Notes: generated from the sequence alone by a model not told the origin. Counted from the stretch's first letter, positions 26,336 to 35,126 are shown. The stretch: DNA of 64,000 nt from Paenirhizobium naphthalenivorans (GCF_007992095.1 NZ_BJZP01000005.1:62001-126000), one strand, 5' to 3'. Translations and numbers: made by a program.

Positions 26336-26441
26336 TCATCCTGACGAGTTCCCGGCAATGAACCGGGGCGCGAGATAAAAAGAACCCTTGGAGAGGGGAG
26401 CGTGGCGGGGGACCTTTGGACGGGGCCTGAGCCAACACATG

Positions 26442-26483
26442 AGAACCGCGACCGGCAGGAACAAGGCCGGCGCGGTTCTTTTT
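26442..26483 (+). terminator. Intrinsic terminator after the Sel1 gene
   Basis: AGAACCGCG plus CCGGC pair with GCCGG plus CGCGGTTCT (one bulged A, 9-nt loop), followed by TTTTT. It is a classical intrinsic terminator reading toward the convergent aminotransferase gene. Confidence 0.8.
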
Positions 26484-26500
26484 ATTGGGCTATTGCCCGG

Positions 26501-27610
26501 TCAGAGCGACTTCAGCACCTTCGGAAGTGCTTCCTCGAACAGGTCCATGTCAGCCGGCAGGCCGGTGGAAACACGGATGCAGCGATTGAGCGGGGCGACA
26601 CCCGGCATGCGGATGAAGACGCCATACTGCATCAGTCCGTCAACGATGGAGCGCGCGTAAGCGCCATCTCGGCCGCAGTCGATCGCGACGAAATTGGTCG
26701 CCGAGGCGAGTGGCGACAGGCCGTTCGCTGTGGCAATCGCGGCAATCCGATCACGCGCGGATCTGATGCGCGACACGACATCCTTCAGGTAGGCCTGATC
26801 GGCAAGTGCCGCGAGTGCCGCCTCGGTCGACAGGCGCGGCATGCCGAAATGGTTGCGGATCTTGTCGAAGGCGACGACCGTTTCGGGCGTGCCGAACGCA
26901 TAGCCGACGCGTGCGCCGGCCAGGCCATAGGCCTTGGAGAAGGTGCGTGTGCGAATGACGTTCGGCAGGTCGATCAAGGCATCGGCCGCCGGTGCGGAGC
27001 CATCAGGCCCTGTCTCGTTGTAGGCCTCATCGAGAACGAGCAGCGTGGTTTCGGGCAGGGCTCTGGCAAAGGCGACGATGCTTTCGGCATCCCACCAGCT
27101 CCCCATGGGATTGTCCGGATTGGCGAAGTAGACGAGCGGAGCGTTCTCCCTCTTCACGGCGGCAAGCAGGCCGCCCAGATCTTCACGGTCGTTGACGTAA
27201 GGAACCGAGACGAGACGCCCGCCAAAGCCGGTGACATGGAAATTGAAGGTGGGATAGCCGCCGAGCGAGGTGACGACCGGCATGCCGGGCTCGATGACCA
27301 GCCGGACGATCAGCCCCAGCAAGTCGTCAACGCCTTCGCCGACGACCAGATTGGCTGGCGCAAGTCCGAGATGGGCGGCGAGTGCAGCCTTCAGCGCGAA
27401 GTTTTCCGGATCGTTGTATTTCCAGATTTCGCCGGCTTTCTCGCGGATTGCGGCTAGCACCGAGGGAGCGGGGCCGAAGTCGCTCTCATTGGCGCCGATA
27501 CGGGCCTTGACGGGCAACCCGCGTTGGCGCTCGATGGCTTCGGGGCCGACAAAGGGTACTGTTGCGGGAAGGGCGCCAATCAAGGGGGTGAAGCGCGAAA
27601 AACCGGACAT
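26501..27610 (-). CDS. Class-I/II PLP aminotransferase, HisC-like
   Basis: This 369-residue fold-type-I aminotransferase has substrate/cofactor motifs ANESDFGP near the N-terminus, LLVLDEAYNETGP with the Asp contacting the PLP nitrogen, and TFSKAYGLAGARVGYA with the Schiff-base lysine. It belongs to the histidinol-phosphate aminotransferase-like group but stands outside any his operon, so it may act on aromatic or other amino acids. The ATG at 27610 lacks a strong Shine-Dalgarno; a GTG 13 codons upstream is an alternative. Confidence 0.87.
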   Translation of the reverse strand: MSGFSRFTPLIGALPATVPFVGPEAIERQRGLPVKARIGANESDFGPAPSVLAAIREKAGEIWKYNDPENFALKAALAAHLGLAPANLVVGEGVDDLLGLIVRLVIEPGMPVVTSLGGYPTFNFHVTGFGGRLVSVPYVNDREDLGGLLAAVKRENAPLVYFANPDNPMGSWWDAESIVAFARALPETTLLVLDEAYNETGPDGSAPAADALIDLPNVIRTRTFSKAYGLAGARVGYAFGTPETVVAFDKIRNHFGMPRLSTEAALAALADQAYLKDVVSRIRSARDRIAAIATANGLSPLASATNFVAIDCGRDGAYARSIVDGLMQYGVFIRMPGVAPLNRCIRVSTGLPADMDLFEEALPKVLKSL

Positions 27611-27735
27611 GCTGTTCTTGTAAATCCTGAAGCGATTGAAATTCGGCACACAATAGGCGCGATTGCGGCCGGCGCAAGGTCGGGATTTACGTGAAAACGG
27701 CTAAGCGTGAACAGTTTTTCCGAGGGACTGCCGCA

Positions 27736-28119
27736 TCAACGCTGGGTGCCGGCTGGCTTGTTGACCTTGTCGCCCATCATGAAGTCGGCTCGGACGATGG
27801 CATGCAGCACATGCTCAGGGATGGGACAGATGAATTTTACACCGACGCGGTTACCGTTGCGATAGGCTTCGGCGCAACCGATCCTGTCGGCGAGGCCCAG
27901 AACCTGCAGATAATAGTGGGAGGAGAGGCCGATGGCGGTGGTGAGTTCCAGCGCGGCCCCGCCCTGCGATATGTCAACGACCTGACAACTGCGCATTGTG
28001 ATGCCACTGAGGCCGGGGCTGACCGACATGACACGCGCGGGACGGCGGACATAGAACCGCTCCCAGTGGCGTTGGTACATTTCCGACTTCACTGCCGCGA
28101 GATGTGTGGCACCCTGCAT
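27736..28119 (-). CDS. PilZ domain protein
   Basis: This 127-residue protein has an N-terminal arginine cluster RFYVRRPARV and, 25 residues later, VDISQGGAAL, the RxxxR and D/NxSxxG motifs that bind cyclic di-GMP in PilZ domains. It is a single domain with no output module. AAGGGGGAACGCC precedes the start. Together with the second PilZ-like protein at 29228, it brackets a host-attachment gene, consistent with surface-behaviour control by c-di-GMP. Confidence 0.8.
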   Translation of the reverse strand: MQGATHLAAVKSEMYQRHWERFYVRRPARVMSVSPGLSGITMRSCQVVDISQGGAALELTTAIGLSSHYYLQVLGLADRIGCAEAYRNGNRVGVKFICPIPEHVLHAIVRADFMMGDKVNKPAGTQR

Positions 28120-28701
28120 GGCGTTCCCCCTTGTTTCCGCTGGCTGCGGTTGCTTGAACGAGAGGCTGCGCGAAAAGTGTTGTGCTGTGGTCAATCGAGA
28201 CATTAGATTTTTAGGGAATTCGAAATTTGGTTCCGCGACGCAACTATCATCGCCTTGAGCGCGGCGGATTTTGGTGTTTCCAGTGTTCGGACGCGGTGCA
28301 AAGCTGCGGGTGCATCGCCGAGATGTCCATCGGTTTGGAAGAAACGGCGTGGTGGTCGAGGCTGGACATTTGGCGATTGCCAACCGACCGGCCGTCGCTC
28401 GACTTGATCGGGATCAAGGCCACGCGCGCCTTCTTGGCCTAGCGTCGACCCAGTTGGCTGGAGGAAAGTGAGATATTCCGGCTTTTCCGCAGGGTTGGCC
28501 ATGCCTGGACGCCTTGTTGAAACGCATCATTTTGCAGGGGCGAGTTGCTGGCATCGCGCGGACCGATAGCGATGACGTGGCAGTCGTAATCCAGGCCTCC
28601 ATGCCGGCGCCCTTGTGGCGAGCGGTTGTCTTGAACCAGGCCTTCGACCGGCCTAGTGTGAATCCGAGGCCTATGTGCCTCATCGATTAAGGGAGAACGA
28701 C
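28120..28701. other. 582-bp intergenic region without a supportable gene
   Basis: Both flanking genes read outward, so this holds their promoters. Several frames of 65-100 codons are open on both strands, but none has a ribosome site or a recognisable sequence. The minus strand shows fragments that change frame near 28440, which could be a decayed gene. I cannot identify it. Confidence 0.35.
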
Positions 28702-29154
28702 ATGAGCCGTTTCGATATTGGCCGCAAATCTTGGGTGATCGTATGCGACGGCGCCAAGGCACTGTTCTTGCGCAATGACGGTGACGCCGATCTCGTCAAC
28801 CTGACGGTCGTCGACCATCAATCCCAGCCCGACGAGGCGACCCGTGATCTTGGCTCGGACCGGCCCGGACGCGTGTACCAGTCGCAGGGCGCCAGCCGTA
28901 GCGCCATGGGCGATACCGACTGGCATGAGCAGGCCGAGGAGGATTTCCTCAAGGATGTGGCCAAGAAGATCGAAGCGCTGGTGGACGCGGACGAGATCAA
29001 GGCGATGATTCTGGTTGCCCCGCCCAAGGCCCTGGGAATCCTCCGGGCTCAGTTTGCCTCGCTTCCGGCTGGCGTCATTCGCGCCGAGGTCGACAAGGAC
29101 TTGGTGAAACTGACCGTTCCGGAGATCGAGCAGCACTTGGCCGCTCTCAAATAG
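28702..29154 (+). CDS. Host-attachment family protein
   Basis: This 150-residue protein matches the family annotated as required for attachment to host cells (Host_attach, Pfam PF10116): WVIVCDGAKALFLRN at the start, a mid-region with FLKDVAKKIEAL, then LVAPPKALGILRAQF and a C-terminal KDLVKLTVPEIEQHL. The fold resembles bacterial release-factor-like (eRF1/baeRF) proteins. No signal peptide is present, so it acts in the cytoplasm and the attachment role may be indirect. AAGGGAGAACGAC precedes the start. Confidence 0.85.
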   Translation: MSRFDIGRKSWVIVCDGAKALFLRNDGDADLVNLTVVDHQSQPDEATRDLGSDRPGRVYQSQGASRSAMGDTDWHEQAEEDFLKDVAKKIEALVDADEIKAMILVAPPKALGILRAQFASLPAGVIRAEVDKDLVKLTVPEIEQHLAALK

Positions 29155-29175
29155 ACCGCGACGATCAGCAGATAT

Positions 29176-29212
29176 GCAAGAGGCCTCCGGCGGATCGCCG
29201 GAGGCCTCTTGC
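29176..29212. terminator. 16-bp perfect stem-loop between host-attachment and PilZ-like genes
   Basis: Arms 29176-29191 and 29197-29212 pair perfectly with a 5-nt loop GGATC. It lies between convergent stops and can end transcription from both sides; GTTCACT follows, without a T-run. Confidence 0.75.
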
Positions 29213-29227
29213 GTTCACTCTCAGGAT

Positions 29228-29575
29228 TCAGAGTTCGAAGGAGAGCCGCACGACGTGGTGCAGGAACTCGGCATCGATCAGCATGTTGAAGCCGATGGTG
29301 ACCTTTTCCTCCTCACGACGGATCAGGGTGCAGCCGATCTCGTCGTGAATGCCGAGGATTTCCAGAAAGAAGTTGCTCGGAACCGGCACATGCGGGCTGA
29401 CCTCGAGTTCCGCGCCGTGGAGCGAAATCGAATGGATCAGGCAGCGCAGGTTGCTCTTCGTGCTCAGGCGATGGCCGACGAAAATGATCTTTCCGGGGCG
29501 ATCGATTGTGAACTTCTCGTAGACCTGATCCTGCGGAATGCTTTGTTTGGCGTCCGGTATGACCTGCAGCGACAT
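29228..29575 (-). CDS. Divergent PilZ-like protein
   Basis: This 115-residue protein shows a weakened PilZ pattern: TIDRPGKIIF in place of RxxxR, then SISLHGAELEV, and a C-terminal GFNMLIDAEFLHHVVR that parallels GVKFICPIPEHVLHAIVR in the PilZ protein at 27736. Loss of the arginine pair suggests reduced or no c-di-GMP binding. GAGAGGGTC precedes the start. It is probably a paralogue of the nearby PilZ gene. Confidence 0.65.
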   Translation of the reverse strand: MSLQVIPDAKQSIPQDQVYEKFTIDRPGKIIFVGHRLSTKSNLRCLIHSISLHGAELEVSPHVPVPSNFFLEILGIHDEIGCTLIRREEEKVTIGFNMLIDAEFLHHVVRLSFEL

Positions 29576-29913
29576 GACCCTCTCCCCAAGATTGTTTTTT
29601 AGGGTCCCAATTTAGCGCAACTTCACTCACACTTTCTGAACGGCATCGCTAAGAGTTTATAAGTGTGCGCCCTTCGGTCGCAGCGGCTGGAGCCGTGGCC
29701 GTGTCCTCTTGTCCAACCTCACTTCGCCGGCTTGACAGGGGCCTTGCGACTTTCCATATGTGCTCACGGTTCGAGGCACCGGCCGCCCGCAGGCAATATG
29801 CCCTTGGTGAAGTCCTCGTTGAGCATGGAATGAACCCTTGTCCTGCGCATGCGCGGTGAGGGCAATGCGGGCCCCTTCATTTTTCTCGCATGCGATGAGA
29901 GAAGAGGTTTGCC
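29576..29913. other. 338-bp divergent intergenic region with one promoter candidate
   Basis: It contains TTGACA (29732-29737), 17 nt, then CATATG (29755-29760), a possible sigma-70-type promoter for the gene at 29914 with a leader of about 150 nt. The rest shows no gene with a ribosome site. Confidence 0.4.
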
Positions 29914-30354
29914 ATGTCCATGGCCACACTGACGATAGATGAACTGAAATCCCAGGCCCGGCGGTTGCGTGAGGCCATGGCCAGCGGCGGCACGGCCGTC
30001 ACCCATGGCACCGCGCTCGAACTCGTGGCCAAAAGCCACGGCGTGCGGGACTGGAACACGCTGTCGGCGCTCGCCGCCCGCCGTGATAATGCCGAAGTCG
30101 ACCCCGTTGCCGTTGGCGCCGTGGTGTCCGGCGAGTATCTCGGTCAGCGCTTTCGCGGCCGCGTGCTGGCTTTGTCACGGCTTTCGCAGAGCAGCTATTA
30201 CACGATTACGCTGCATTTCGATGAGCCGGTCGATGTTGTCACCTTCGACAGCTTCTCGGCCTTTCGCCAGCGCGTCACGGCGACGATCGACGGCAAAGGC
30301 ATCTCGCCCCGTCACACCTCCGATGGTCGGTCGCATCTCGTGCTCGACCTTTGA
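29914..30354 (+). CDS. Glyoxalase-related (Glyoxalase_8-type) protein
   Basis: This 146-residue protein has an N-terminal helical module: LKSQARRLREAMASGG, then LELVAKSHGVRDWNTLSALA. This is the conserved piece found at the start of many glyoxalase-superfamily proteins (Pfam Glyoxalase_8, as I recall). The C-terminal 80 residues form a beta-rich region with no metal-binding glyoxalase motif, so enzymatic activity is doubtful. AGAGAAGAGG lies upstream of the ATG. It is transcribed toward the FAD oxidoreductase gene, 171 nt ahead of it. Confidence 0.7.
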   Translation: MSMATLTIDELKSQARRLREAMASGGTAVTHGTALELVAKSHGVRDWNTLSALAARRDNAEVDPVAVGAVVSGEYLGQRFRGRVLALSRLSQSSYYTITLHFDEPVDVVTFDSFSAFRQRVTATIDGKGISPRHTSDGRSHLVLDL

Positions 30355-30525
30355 CCGGACACCCGGCCTGCGCATGGATCGCGCAGGCCGGGCCCTTGCC
30401 GCGCCGAGGTTTGCCGTCGCCGTCCTTGACGGGCGAATTGCGGCGCGTTACCCCTTGGCCTTCTTCTCGCGCGAGCCCATATGGCGATCGGCGCGATCTT
30501 CCAGAACCGCTATCGGGAGCTTCAC

Positions 30526-31743
30526 GTGACAGGCAGACTGGTCATTATCGGGGCAGGGCAGGCAGCCTTCGCACTGGCGGCAAAACTGCGCGGCCTGAAG
30601 GATGCAAGGCCCATCACCATTCTCGGCGCCGAGGACAACCTGCCGTACCAACGGCCACCGCTGTCGAAAAAATATCTGCTCGGCGAGATGGCTTTCGACC
30701 GTCTGCTTTTCCGACCGGAGAACTGGTACGGCGAGAACGATGTCGAGATCTGCCTGTCGAGCCCGGTCGAGGTTATCGACCGCGCAGCGAAGACTGTGCG
30801 GTTGTTCGACGGCTCAAGCCTTGCCTATGAGACATTGGCGATCGCCACCGGTGCGACACCACGAGGCCTGCCGGATGCGATCGGCGGCAACCTCGAGGGC
30901 GTCTACACCGTGCGCGACAAGGACGATGCCGACCGGCTGGCGGTTGAGATGAAACCGGGACGCCGGTTGTTGATCGTCGGCGGCGGTTATATCGGTCTCG
31001 AGGCCGCCGCAGTCGCCAACCATCTCGGGCTAGAGGTGACGCTGATCGAAGTGGCCGAGCGTATTCTCGCGCGTGTGGCGGCGAAGGAAACGGCCGACGC
31101 GATGCGCGCCATCCATGCGAGCCACGGCGTGACCATCCGGGAAAAGACCGGGCTCGAGCGGCTGATTGGCGACAACGGCCGTGTCGTCGCCGCGCAACTG
31201 TCCGACGGCACGCGCGTCGATGCCGACATCGTCATCGCTGGGATCGGCGTCAATCCGAATGATGGGCTCGCTGCGCGTGCCGGGATCGAGACGATGAACG
31301 GCATTCTGGTCGACGCCTTCACTCGCACCTCCGATCCGGCCATCTACGCCATGGGCGACTGCGCCGTCTTTGACTGGAAGGGCGAGAAGATCCGTCTCGA
31401 GTCGGTGCAGAACGCCGTCGACCAAGCCGAATCAGCCGCCGCCGTGATGACTGGCGCGGACCAACCCTATCGACCAAAGCCCTGGTTCTGGTCGGACCAG
31501 TATGATGTGAAGCTGCAGATCGCCGGTTTCAATCTTGGCTACGACGAGACGGTGGTGCGCCCCGGACCGCGTGAGGGTAGCCTGTCGATCTGGTACTATG
31601 CCAAGGGTGAGTTCATCGCCGTTGACGCGATCAACGACGCCAAGGCCTATGTCACCGGCAAGAAACTGCTGGAACTCGGACGCAATGCGCCGAAGGCGGT
31701 GGTTGCGGATCCGGCGGTAGAGCTGAAGTCCTTGCTGGGCTGA
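30526..31743 (+). CDS. FAD/NAD(P)-dependent ferredoxin or rubredoxin reductase-like oxidoreductase
   Basis: This 405-residue flavoprotein has two dinucleotide-binding motifs, LVIIGAGQAAFALA at the N-terminus (FAD) and LLIVGGGYIGLEAAA near residue 150 (NADH), plus IYAMGDCAVF near 285 for FAD. YQRPPLSKKYLLGE is typical of ThcD/CamA-type ferredoxin reductases that feed P450s or dioxygenases. A GTG start at 30526 with GGGAG upstream is preferred to an ATG 15 codons earlier. No partner ferredoxin or oxygenase is adjacent, so the electron acceptor is unknown. Confidence 0.87.
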   Translation: MTGRLVIIGAGQAAFALAAKLRGLKDARPITILGAEDNLPYQRPPLSKKYLLGEMAFDRLLFRPENWYGENDVEICLSSPVEVIDRAAKTVRLFDGSSLAYETLAIATGATPRGLPDAIGGNLEGVYTVRDKDDADRLAVEMKPGRRLLIVGGGYIGLEAAAVANHLGLEVTLIEVAERILARVAAKETADAMRAIHASHGVTIREKTGLERLIGDNGRVVAAQLSDGTRVDADIVIAGIGVNPNDGLAARAGIETMNGILVDAFTRTSDPAIYAMGDCAVFDWKGEKIRLESVQNAVDQAESAAAVMTGADQPYRPKPWFWSDQYDVKLQIAGFNLGYDETVVRPGPREGSLSIWYYAKGEFIAVDAINDAKAYVTGKKLLELGRNAPKAVVADPAVELKSLLG

Positions 31744-31922
31744 TGCTGGGACAGGTTGGCGCACCGCCCGTATTCGGCGTTGTTCGATGAGACGTGCCTT
31801 GTGGGGGAGGTGGCTTGCGCCGAGATTTGCGCCGACGAAGGCAGCCCGTTATTTCCCGGCGCGCCGTCATCGGCCGCGCGCCGGTCTTCATTATCTGTCC
31901 GATGCGGCGGGCGAGGGAGCCG

Positions 31923-32864
31923 TTAGGCGCTCGCGGCACGTTCCAGAACGGGTACGCACATTTCCAGATCATGTGATGCCAGATGGGCATAGCGCATGGT
32001 CATCGAGAGGGTCTGGTGACCCAGCCACATCTGTACGCGGCGAATGTCTATCCCGCCCTGAACTAGGCGAGAAGCGCAGGTATGGCGAAGGATATGCGGG
32101 ACCACATCCTTGTCATGGCCAAGGCCGACAACGTCCTTGGCCTGATGCCAGGCGTTCCGGAAACGCTGTTGGTCTATATCCGAAAACGGTCCGGGCTTGC
32201 GCCGGTCCGAGGCGGCGATGGCCGAGACCACGCGTTGGGTCAGGGGCACAGAGCGGCTCCTGCCCGATTTTGTCACCCAGAAGGTTGCGCGCTGATCGGT
32301 GAGATCACCCCACCGCACATCGAGGCCTTCACTGAGGCGGGCTCCTGTGTCGATCAGAAAGATACAAAAGCGGTAATAGAGATCCGAATGTGCTCTCAAT
32401 TGGGAGAAAAGAGCATGCTCCTCGTCCTTGTCGAGGAAGAGGATGCGGCCCGCCTTTTCCTTTTGTCGCTTGTATTCGGGTAAGCTGTAAACATCTCCCA
32501 TCTTATACGCCTTTCGCAGCAGTTTGCTTAAGGCCGCCATCTTTCGATTGATGGTGGCGTTGCTGTTACCGCGTTTGCGCAATTTGCCAATCAGTTCGTC
32601 CAGCATCTCCTGGGAAAACGTGGAGAATCCTGGGGAATCCAAGAGGTCGTGCAACTCCCCGATGAAGTTGGTGACGTTGTATTTGTGGCTGCCGTTCAGC
32701 CATAGGATGTCGCCGTACTTCTCGAAGAGCGTTCGAAGCGATGTTTCCCGCACTTCGGCGAATTTGTTCGTCGAATTATATTGGTAGTGAACCGAGTACA
32801 GCGGGACTTGGGTGTCGCCGCCTAAGGTCTGGAGGGTTTTGGCTTCCGTTTGGTTCACGCGCAT
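31923..32864 (-). CDS. Solitary tyrosine recombinase (integrase)
   Basis: This 313-residue protein has a SAM-like N-terminal DNA-binding region and a catalytic domain with all expected residues: Arg in DTGARLSEGL, Lys in VTKSGRSRSVPL, HILRHTCASRL (H-x-x-R), LGHQ, and the nucleophilic Tyr in SMTMRYAHL. It is closer to phage/ICE integrases than to XerC/XerD by its N-terminus. No excisionase, phage or cargo genes adjoin it, and no direct repeat of the nearby tRNA-Ser end was seen. The ribosome site is weak. It may be the relic of an element or a resident invertase. Confidence 0.85.
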   Translation of the reverse strand: MRVNQTEAKTLQTLGGDTQVPLYSVHYQYNSTNKFAEVRETSLRTLFEKYGDILWLNGSHKYNVTNFIGELHDLLDSPGFSTFSQEMLDELIGKLRKRGNSNATINRKMAALSKLLRKAYKMGDVYSLPEYKRQKEKAGRILFLDKDEEHALFSQLRAHSDLYYRFCIFLIDTGARLSEGLDVRWGDLTDQRATFWVTKSGRSRSVPLTQRVVSAIAASDRRKPGPFSDIDQQRFRNAWHQAKDVVGLGHDKDVVPHILRHTCASRLVQGGIDIRRVQMWLGHQTLSMTMRYAHLASHDLEMCVPVLERAASA

Positions 32865-33082
32865 GCCTCAACAGTGATAGGGCGCGCCTTTGGCGTCCGT
32901 CTGACCTCAAGATAGTTATGATATATAAAAAGTATACAGGCAAACTACACGCAGCGGCGGAATATGCGAAATCCAAGATAAGTGGTGGCAAAGCGGCAAC
33001 AGCCCGACAAGCCATCACCAATGCCCAATATCTCTAGATATGCCTCACGGGATGCCTTTCCGGATCTGCCCGGGCGGCGCTG

Positions 33083-33106
33083 AGGCTCGGCCGTTAGGCC
33101 GAACCT
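33083..33106 (-). terminator. Hairpin after the minus-strand porin gene
   Basis: AGGCTCGGCC (33083-33092) pairs with GGCCGAACCT (33097-33106), 10 bp with one G-T pair and a 4-nt loop, 25 nt beyond the porin stop. There is no T-run. Confidence 0.55.
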
Positions 33107-33131
33107 CCTGTCAAATCCGATGGAGACCGGA

Positions 33132-34181
33132 TTAGAACGAACGCTGCAGACGAACGAAGCCGTTCCACAGGCCGTCTTCATACTTGCCGTGGTCTTCTTC
33201 GAGGTAGTTGACCGCGATCTTGGTGGTGAGACCTTCAGCGACCTTGTAGTCGAGGGTCAGGCCAGCCGTCCAAGCGTCGTTGTTATCATCAAACTCGTCA
33301 GTGGAGACGAGGCCGTAGTTCCACCAGTACTGGAAGCCGGGGGTCAGGCTCAGCTTGTCGGTGAGCTTGGCTTCGTACTGAGCTGCAACGGTCCATTCGG
33401 AAACGTCGTAGTAAGCGTTCGCACCGGAAGACCAAATGGCTGCGACGCCAAGCGTGCCCGGGCCGATGTCGGCGAACAGCTTGCCACGGACGGCACCGTT
33501 TTCGGCTGCGAAGTCGTATGCGCCGAGCAGTTCGCCGCTGACGACGCCGAAGGTAGCGGCAACCTGAGCGTCGAGGCCGATGTTGTCGTTGCCTTTATAG
33601 AAGTCGTAGCCGCTCGAGTAGGTGCGGGTCAGCTCTTCGACGAAAACGCCAACCGAGAAGGCGTCGGCAGCGTATTCGTAACCGATCGCATTGAGACGGT
33701 TCGAACCGAGGTCATCGGTTTCGCCCGACAGGTCGTTATCCCAGTAGTTGTACATGTACCCGACTTTGAAGCCGCCGGCGGTGATGTAGGCTTCATCAAT
33801 TTCGAGCTTGTTGGTGTCCTTGTCCGTGCCGTCGTTTTCGGCCCAGGTGCGGAACGCGATGTAGGAGCCGATCGTGCCGAGTTCAGAGTCGTTCTTGGCT
33901 TCGAAGTTGACCTTGGCGCGGGTACGGGCGTTCCAGTCGAAGTCATCCTTGCCTGCGCCGCGGTCATAGCTGTCGAAACCGGTCTCAAAGCGGACGTAGC
34001 CGCTGACCTTCAGGCAGGTTTCGGTGCCGGGGATGTAGAAGTAGCCGGTGCCGAAAGCGTCGCAAACGCGAACGTATTCCATCGGCTCGGGTTCAGCTGC
34101 AACGATAGCGTCAGCAGCCTGTGCGCCGGATACTACAGCGAGAGCTGCAGCGGAGCCGAGAAGAAGGCTCTTGATGTTCAT
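33132..34181 (-). CDS. Porin (RopA-like, Porin_2 family), copy A
   Basis: This 349-residue outer-membrane protein has a signal peptide ending QAADA and a mature N-terminus EPMEYVRVCDAFGTGYFYIPG, typical of alphaproteobacterial Porin_2 trimers with two conserved cysteines (VCDAF and ETCLK). The C-terminus is NGFVRLQRSF, ending in Phe. Codons are strongly biased (AAC, GGC, GCT), as in highly expressed genes. The first 174 coding bases are identical to copy B at 35143. TGGAGGTC precedes the ATG. General solute diffusion is expected. Confidence 0.92.
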   Translation of the reverse strand: MNIKSLLLGSAAALAVVSGAQAADAIVAAEPEPMEYVRVCDAFGTGYFYIPGTETCLKVSGYVRFETGFDSYDRGAGKDDFDWNARTRAKVNFEAKNDSELGTIGSYIAFRTWAENDGTDKDTNKLEIDEAYITAGGFKVGYMYNYWDNDLSGETDDLGSNRLNAIGYEYAADAFSVGVFVEELTRTYSSGYDFYKGNDNIGLDAQVAATFGVVSGELLGAYDFAAENGAVRGKLFADIGPGTLGVAAIWSSGANAYYDVSEWTVAAQYEAKLTDKLSLTPGFQYWWNYGLVSTDEFDDNNDAWTAGLTLDYKVAEGLTTKIAVNYLEEDHGKYEDGLWNGFVRLQRSF

Positions 34182-34197
34182 ATTGACCTCCAGTCAA
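34008..34197 (-). repeat. Left arm of a perfect 190-bp inverted repeat (porin 5' ends)
   Basis: Base-by-base comparison shows the reverse complement of this segment to be identical to 35127-35316, covering the ribosome site and the first 58 codons of both porin genes. Beyond the arms the copies diverge at once on the coding side (GTCAGC versus ATCGGC). Confidence 0.9.
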
Positions 34198-34852
34198 GTT
34201 TCGTATGGGTCTGGGTTCTTTGGCTGAAGGACAGCATTCCCTGCCCCATCCCCGTCGGTTTTCAGAAGACGGACGATCCACCGCCTCGCTTCCGAAGTTG
34301 AAAATACAAAACGCCGACGGTGATGCAATCAACAAACCACCGAAAGCATCAAATCCTAACTGCCTTCCCAATGCCCTGTTGCTGAAAGGACACAAACCGG
34401 CTATCAAACGGGGGCCGGCGTTTACTTCTCATTAAGAAATCCCTTACGAAAAAGGCACTTAGCGGAGCAAGCAGGCTTCCGGACCGATGTGATTCATCGC
34501 ATTCATCCCATAACGGAACACCTGAATCCCGGCTTTCCGGGGCGATTCCCGCGCAAGCAGAGGACCAGCCACACATCCTGGCGACGGGGGTTTTTGCTTG
34601 TCGCCGGTCACCGGATCAATTTCTGGGCAACGAATCCCCTTCATGCCGCGTCACGATTCGTCAGCCCTTTCGGGAATCACACTCTTCAGTGCCTGGCGTG
34701 AGCGGCGGCCGAACGGGCGCATACTTTATAATAGGGAGAGGATGAAGCGGCCTCACACGAAACCGGAGGGTTCTTCCTGCGGCGGTGGAAAACGCACAGA
34801 TCGGCGAAAAGGCCTTGCATTCGATCAACCAAGCAAATAATCAAGCCCGACC
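34198..34852. other. Spacer between porin A and tRNA-Ser, no gene seen
   Basis: About 655 bp hold the porin A promoter and the tRNA promoter. Open frames here lack ribosome sites. A TATAAT at 34727-34732 has no matching -35. GGGAGAGG precedes a 32-codon frame at 34742, but spacing is too short to support it. Confidence 0.4.
34815..34843 (+). promoter_or_regulatory. Predicted promoter of tRNA-Ser
   Basis: TTGCAT (34815-34820), 17 nt, TAATCA (34838-34843), then 9 nt to the mature 5' end of the tRNA. This is a typical arrangement for a stable RNA promoter. Confidence 0.5.
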
Positions 34853-34942
34853 GGAGAGGTGGCCGAGTGGTCGAAGGCGCTCCCCTGCTAAGGGAGTATA
34901 CCAGAGATGGTATCGAGGGTTCGAATCCCTTCCTCTCCGCCA
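34853..34942 (+). tRNA. tRNA-Ser (anticodon GCU)
   Basis: This 90-nt class-II tRNA has acceptor arms GGAGAGG (34853-34859) and CCTCTCC (34932-34938), discriminator G and an encoded CCA. The D arm is GCCGAGTGGTCGAAGGC, the anticodon stem CTCCC/GGGAG has loop CTGCTAA (anticodon GCT at 34887-34889), and there is a long variable arm ATACCAGAGATGGTAT and a T loop GGTTCGAATCCC. It reads AGC and AGU serine codons. It lies inside the segment bounded by the porin inverted repeats. Confidence 0.97.
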
Positions 34943-35078
34943 CTTGCCTGAAAATTCCAAATCGCCCCTAGTTGCTGCGCACCTTCCTGGCCGCTGGCTC
35001 CGACTGTTTCGCACGTCGCCATGAGCTCTCGCCCCTGACCTTGTTCGTCTGCAAATGCGACGATTTTCTTCAAGCTGT

Positions 35079-35100
35079 TGAAATAAAACAAATTATTTCA
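35079..35100. promoter_or_regulatory. AT-rich 8-bp inverted repeat upstream of porin B
   Basis: TGAAATAA (35079-35086) and TTATTTCA (35093-35100) have a 6-nt AACAAA spacer. It lies about 45 nt before the porin B start and outside the shared repeat, so it is specific to copy B as currently oriented. It is probably an operator or a leader hairpin. Confidence 0.45.
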
Positions 35101-35126
35101 TTTCCATCAGGGCTTTCCAGTTATAA

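Noticed and set aside
28203..28502. Minus-strand frame of 99 codons in the 582-bp gap
   Set aside because: Pro/Arg-rich, no ribosome site, and neighbouring frames change near 28440; it could be a decayed gene but nothing identifies it.
32918..33037. 39-codon plus-strand frame (MIYKKYTGKLHAAAEY...) between integrase and porin A
   Set aside because: No clear ribosome site, no recognised family, and its position between two minus-strand genes argues against it.
34742..34840. 32-codon frame after GGGAGAGG upstream of tRNA-Ser
   Set aside because: Ribosome-site spacing is too short, and the frame runs into the tRNA promoter.
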